From: Rhinopomastus cyanomelas | Taxonomy: Eukaryota > Chordata > Aves > Bucerotiformes > Rhinopomastidae | NCBI GenBank assembly: GCA_013400115.1 | Contig: VXBP01002784.1 | Coordinates: forward strand, 1,309,383 to 1,373,382 | Reading direction: 5' to 3' | Length of the DNA: 64,000 bases | Shown: in pieces, positions 59,796-64,000 of the stretch | How the letters are laid out: the number at the start of each line of letters is the position of its first letter | How positions within the stretch are numbered: position 1 is the first letter of the stretch | Made by a program: the position numbers and the translations under genes | Notes under the pieces: generated by a model | What the model saw: the letters and a program-made list of their open reading frames with translations, nothing else | Database searches by the model: none | Told to the model about the DNA's origin: nothing

Positions 59796-59970
59796 GCCCT
59801 GGAACAGGCTGCCCAGGGAGGTTGTGGAGTCTCCTTCACTGGGGATGTTTAAAACCCACCTGGATGTGTTCCTGTGCAGCTTGGTCTAGGTGACCCTGCT
59901 GTTGCAGGGGGATTGGACTAGATGATCTTTCGAGGTCCCTTCCAATCCCTCATGATTCTATGATTCTGTA

Positions 59971-62309
59971 TCAGAGTGGTTAAAGTTCCCCCATGAGGAC
60001 CGTGTATTTAATACACTTGCAGTAGCAGAGATTAACAATAATCATCCTTATGGTTTTGCTTCTTCTGGATTTAAAGTTCATGGTGAGGAAATGCTGAGAG
60101 TTTTCTGTCAAGTGTTGATGATAAACCTGCTGCATGTAAAACCAACAAAAGGACAGTGCCTCTTTAACAGGGACTACTATTTGTGCTCCATGGAGCTTTG
60201 CAGTATTAGTAAAGCAGCATGAAAGAGTTGATTTTCATTTTATGTCGTGCTTGTGAGGCATTAACATGATGTTCTAACACTTGTAAATGAATACAGCTCT
60301 TGCCTAATCTGTCATTTTAATGCCTTATAGATTTTATTTCACTCTGTGTTGTACCAGATTCTCAATAATAATAATCAACTGCTTTGTTGTTCTCCCACAG
60401 AAATTAAATTTCTGTAGTGAGTGTGCAACTAATAAAAGATGTTGCTTGAGGAAACAAAAAATAAATATGATGAATCATAAAAGTTGTATATAGGGGGTTG
60501 CTCATATATGAAAGACAATTACTGAACCAGTGGTAAATTCATCTGATTCTCATATTGTCAACAGCTTAATAACTCTCACAAAGGGTTTAACCATAGTGGC
60601 TTTGTCTATGTGAACCCTGTAGACGCTGATGGATATATGAGCTCTGTGCATGTGTGCATTTGCATACGTAAATTATTTTAAAAGGCCACTGACATTATCG
60701 TGCTGCATACTTTCCTGCACCTGAGCAACTGCTGCTGTCCTAACTTGGCCACATCTGCAGTCAGACACATTTTCTTGTCATGGCCAGCCCTGTGGTAGAG
60801 CTTTGCAGCGGGGTGTTTGGGAGCCAGCTGAATGTGGAAGTTCTCAGTGTGTTAGTTATATTGCAACCCTCACACAGAGCACTAAAGGTTCAACAAGTGT
60901 CTAACAGACAGCCCTAGCAGTTAGAAGTTGTTTCCACATGTGACTTCCAAGAATACTAACTGCAGGTTAGCCTTTGGACCCACCCCTGTCCAGAGCAACA
61001 AGAGTAGGAGGAAAAGGGTTTTGTACAAATTCACATGTCTGAGGTGCTCCTTTTGGATTTTGTTGGGGTCTCTTGACTCTCTAGGAAATATGGTTCAGTA
61101 CAAAATAGTCTGTTTGGGTGTAGATAGATGTGGTGGTGGTTAATAGATAGAGGTTTTGGAACCATTTACTGTCTAACAGTCAAAGTTTCCCCCTTGGGGG
61201 TTTACAAGCACAGGTGAAAGGTAGCTGTACTATCAACTTCATATTTTAACCCCTTCTTTCACAACGTGAGTGCCTGCAAACAGAATGAGGCAACAGGGAA
61301 TCAGGCTTTTCACCTGCACCATCTGTATAAAAGCGTGTACTTTCTTTTTGGTGTTATCTGCTTCTAGTGAAGCCTCATCTTTTGGCTCCTACTTGACAAT
61401 GTGATAGCTAATTTCCCTTGGAGGTAGTCAGAGCGTTGTAATTTCTCCTATTTGCTGAAGTATGTACAAAAGGATGCAAACAATCTGTAGTAGGAGGGCA
61501 GGGGAGTCGATAAGGATGTTTATGCCTCAATTCCTAGAACAATTTTGCATCCAGCAGTTCCCATTAGGCATCAGAATGAAATAACAGAAGTTCCCGAACA
61601 GCTCAGTTTCATTTTAGTAGGGACTGCAGGGTACCCAGTACTTGCAAAAACTTTTCTCACCAAAAGAAACTTGAGCTCCTAAATAAGTGGCTACTGCTAA
61701 GGAGATCTACACCCTTGGCTTTTTCTTACCTGCAATACGGCAAGAAGGAGCGTCATTAAGTGGACAACCACTCCAAGAGCTTTTATATTGCTATTGACAA
61801 GTTCTTATTTGGACCCAAATCCAAAGGGAGATGGGGCTGCACAGGGACAGAACTTTTTGTCCTGTCAGGGTATGGTCTTGTGTATTTCAGTGACACCACC
61901 ACGTCGCCTTAGCCTGCCTCTCCATAATACTAATGGTAACACTCAAGATTTTATTTTCAATTTTTCCTGGTGCTTGATCAGACTTTGCTGGGAAGCAAAG
62001 GTGGAAGAAAGTGTAGAGATTTATCTTCTCCAATGGAAAAGCCCATTTTTGGTAATGATTTTTTTAATTTGGATGCAAACAAGGAAATAGTTTACAGAAA
62101 TTATGTAATGTATTGGGCTCACTGCTAGTTGGTGTATGATGTCATTGTATTTATTTCTTTATGTTGGTGCAGACCTAGAGTGGCAGATAGCTATGCTGCC
62201 AAGGGACGGCTGTGCTCAGAACACCTAAAGAAGGAACCCAGATGAAAAAAACAGAGTTTACCTTGTCAAGTGGTGGGGAAAACTTCCACCATCGTAGAAC
62301 TCATCTACT
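59971..62309. other. unique sequence, nothing recognised
   Basis: 2.3 kb with no recognised gene or repeat. There is some AT-rich DNA near 60300-60500. The 61788-62090 frame (100 codons, plus) has no known motif. Confidence 0.5.
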
Positions 62310-62495
62310 TCATAAAATAGCATAATTGAGATGGGAGTGATCTCAGAAGTCTGTAATCCAACATCCTGTCTAAAGCAAGATCATCTGTTAGACCAGACTA
62401 GAGCTTCATCGTGTCAGGTCTTGAGAAGTTCGAAGGATAGAGCCAGCGTAACCTCTCTGGGCGAGGTGTTCCACTGCTTGACATTGTCATGATCA
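62310..62495 (-). mobile_element. old CR1 LINE 3' end, antisense
   Basis: 'gatctcagaagtctgtaatc' then 'caacatcctgtctaaagcaa', 'gatcatctgttagaccagac' and 'aacctctctgggcgaggtgt' followed by 'tccactgcttgac' match the antisense layout of an old CR1 3'UTR. Terminal repeats are not clear. The divergence is much higher than for the young copies. Confidence 0.75.
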
Positions 62496-62639
62496 TGTCT
62501 TGAGCTCATAATGATGGCAATGCATGTTGGGTAGGAGGTGGTTGGAGTGTGTTTTGGGCAAGCTTGGGTGCAACTAATGGTTCTAAAACCAGGCACTAGC
62601 TCTTGTGAGAGTCAACAAGGTCTGACTGGGTGGCCGGAG

Positions 62640-62855
62640 GATGGGCCTGGGAGCCAGGAACCCCCTCTGTTTTCATTTCAGCTTTGCCTATAATTTGCCA
62701 AGTGCCTTCCATCATTCTACTCTTACCCCTTTGTCTCAATTTCTCCATTTGTAAAATGATGATAATACTACTTACCTACCCTACAGAGTGTTGTGAGGAT
62801 TAATTAATCGTTGGTACAGCACTTAAAAGATGTAAATAGTCACATAAATACTGTC
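62640..62855 (+). mobile_element. ancient MIR-like SINE, sense
   Basis: The motif order matches the MIR consensus: 'gggcctgggagccaggaacc', 'ttcagctttgcc', 'ccctttgtctcaatttctcc' with 'atttgtaaaatgatgataat', then 'ctaccctacagagtgttgtg' and 'aggattaattaatc', with 'cagcacttaaaagatgtaaa' near the end. It is in the opposite orientation to the MIR-like copy at 23.1 kb and preserves more of the element. Confidence 0.75.
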
Positions 62856-64000
62856 CTAATAAGAAGCACACAGAAAGAAAAAAACACTAAGAAAGAAATG
62901 GTCTCAAAATAGGTTCTATGTGCCATTATGACACAACCTGGCCCCCTCCAGAGTAGCTTCTGGGGTTTATTTAGAACATTCAGGCATGAGACTTCCAAAT
63001 CCATGGTTTGATGCCCTGTTGTAGCAGTTAACACTTCTGTCTCCTCCCAGTTATTTTTAATAGTCAGAACAACTTAGAAAAAGCAAGTCCAGGTAAACAT
63101 AGGTAGTGATCCTGCTTGAATAAGCACTTACTTTTATGCTGTTTATATTAAATATATAAGGATCATCAGGAGGACAAGGTGACACATTGTTTTGATACCT
63201 TCCAGGCACTGCACCACTGGCACGTGGTTTTGGATTCTGAAATTCCACATAGCACTCAAAAATAGAGATGGCAGTTGTAATCTGCACTTTGGCAACACTC
63301 TCTTAATTATAATTTGTCATTTAGAAACTAATCTAAAAAAAAAAAAATATCAAACCCACCAGCCCAGGAGGGCTCATCAGGGTTATTCTGACATACCAGT
63401 CACAGTGCCAACAACCAGAGCTCTAGTAAGTGATCTCAGCAAGTTTAGTAGTGAAGCTGTGTTGCTAGGAATGTGGAAATGCCCACCCAAGAGTAAAAAT
63501 TCTGCCTTTATAACTCATTGAACAAAGTAGGACTCTTACCATTGTCATCGAAGTCACTGGGTCAGATCCGATTTCTTTTATCCCCCCTGTATGAAATGAA
63601 AAAAAAATGCTCTTCATAGATTTCTGTTTAATAGTGTTTGCCAGACAAAGTAAAATTTTCACAGCACAAGTTCTATAGCTCGAGAGTCCTATTCACTCAG
63701 CATTTATTTTATAGGTCTTTTATCCACCCATTCTGGCTTAAAAAAAAAAAGAGGAAAAAAAAAAAACCCAGGGAATTTACCCACTTAAAGTTAGCTTTGC
63801 ATCAGGTCTGTCTATAAGGGTTTTTTATGGTGTTAGTGAAATCCCAAGAAGACATTAATAATGGTCTTCAAACACACAAATCGCAAAGTGAATATTAGCA
63901 GCTAGAAAGAGAGCAGTGTTTCCCACTCCAGCAGGAAACGCATCCTTCCTTTTCCATAATTATAGGTCCCATCACATATTTTAGTGAAGTGTGAGCTAGT
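62856..64000. other. unique sequence at right edge with A-rich tracts
   Basis: No gene is recognised. It contains an A13 run (63335-63347) and an A11-GAGG-A12 tract (63740-63766). The open frame 63192-63521 (109 codons, plus) reads through the A run and has no known domain. Confidence 0.5.
63740..63766. repeat. A11-GAGG-A12 purine tract
   Basis: Two A runs separated by GAGG. Low complexity, with no retroposed body recognised upstream. Confidence 0.9.

Larger units (their letters stand above)
58972..59970 (+). mobile_element. CR1 LINE with inverted 5' part (twin-priming structure)
   Basis: This is one insertion made of two opposed parts. The left part, 58972 to about 59413, is antisense and covers the EN C-terminus and the EN-RT linker, with the linker at the outer left and the EN 'CWKDN' segment at the junction. 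The right part, from about 59411 to 59970, is sense: RT motif C onward, then the 3'UTR and terminal 'catgattctatgattctgta'. Upstream element sequence inverted in front of downstream sequence is what twin priming produces. A second internal deletion joins the RT C-terminal region to the 3'UTR at about 59790-59798. Confidence 0.9.

Noticed and set aside
1..64000. CRISPR arrays, bacterial operons, insertion sequences or phage
   Set aside because: The window has vertebrate composition and bird CR1 repeats; no regular spacer-repeat array or prokaryotic gene was seen.
1..64000. Endogenous retroviruses or solo LTRs
   Set aside because: No convincing TG...CA bounded direct repeats, primer-binding site or retroviral protein remnant was recognised by eye; a library search could still find old LTRs.

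Overview
The window reads as bird nuclear DNA with no recognisable host protein-coding gene. The evidence is the repeat content. At least 22 fragments of CR1, the dominant avian non-LTR retrotransposon, can be recognised by their conserved 3' ends (TCTAGTCCAA / TTGGACTAGATGA blocks, TCCCTTCCAA, and ATTCTGTG-type terminal repeats), by 3'UTR blocks, or by remnants of the ORF2 endonuclease (EN) and reverse transcriptase (RT). My spans add up to roughly 9 kb, about 14-15% of the window, which is high for a bird. One young-looking subfamily recurs (a 'cctagaccaagtcacacagg' block followed by 'ggtggg'). That would fit a CR1-rich lineage such as woodpeckers and relatives, but the species assignment is only a guess. 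Bacterial features (operons, ribosome binding sites, CRISPR, IS elements) are absent and not expected.

Layout. 0-12.4 kb: CR1-dense, with six insertion sites; three carry minus/plus arrangements and one copy contains a perfect 18-bp fold-back. 12.4-17 kb: CR1-free unique sequence with two local CpG-rich patches and a 12-bp perfect palindrome. 17-26.3 kb: scattered CR1, an ancient MIR-like SINE, a run of 26 C, and the longest RT remnant (24.96-26.26 kb; RT motif C aspartates lost, in-frame stop). 26.3-36.7 kb: mostly unique AT-rich DNA with two short CR1 tails. 36.7-38.2 kb: CR1 cluster. 38.2-51.4 kb: about 13.2 kb without any CR1 that I can see, holding several TAAT-rich blocks that look like conserved non-coding elements. 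51.4-60 kb: the most rearranged part, with three CR1 copies carrying large internal deletions and/or inversion, including a textbook twin-priming structure at 58.97-59.97 kb. 60-64 kb: unique sequence plus an old CR1 tail and a second MIR-like SINE.

The open reading frames outside CR1 reach about 150 codons. By a rough estimate this is what 64 kb of this base composition gives by chance, and none shows a domain I know. The best reading is an intergenic or long-intron segment that may contain distal regulatory DNA in its CR1-free interval. I do not see a convincing new protein-coding system. The most informative items are the CR1 rearrangements, the fold-back, the C26 run and the transposon-poor block.
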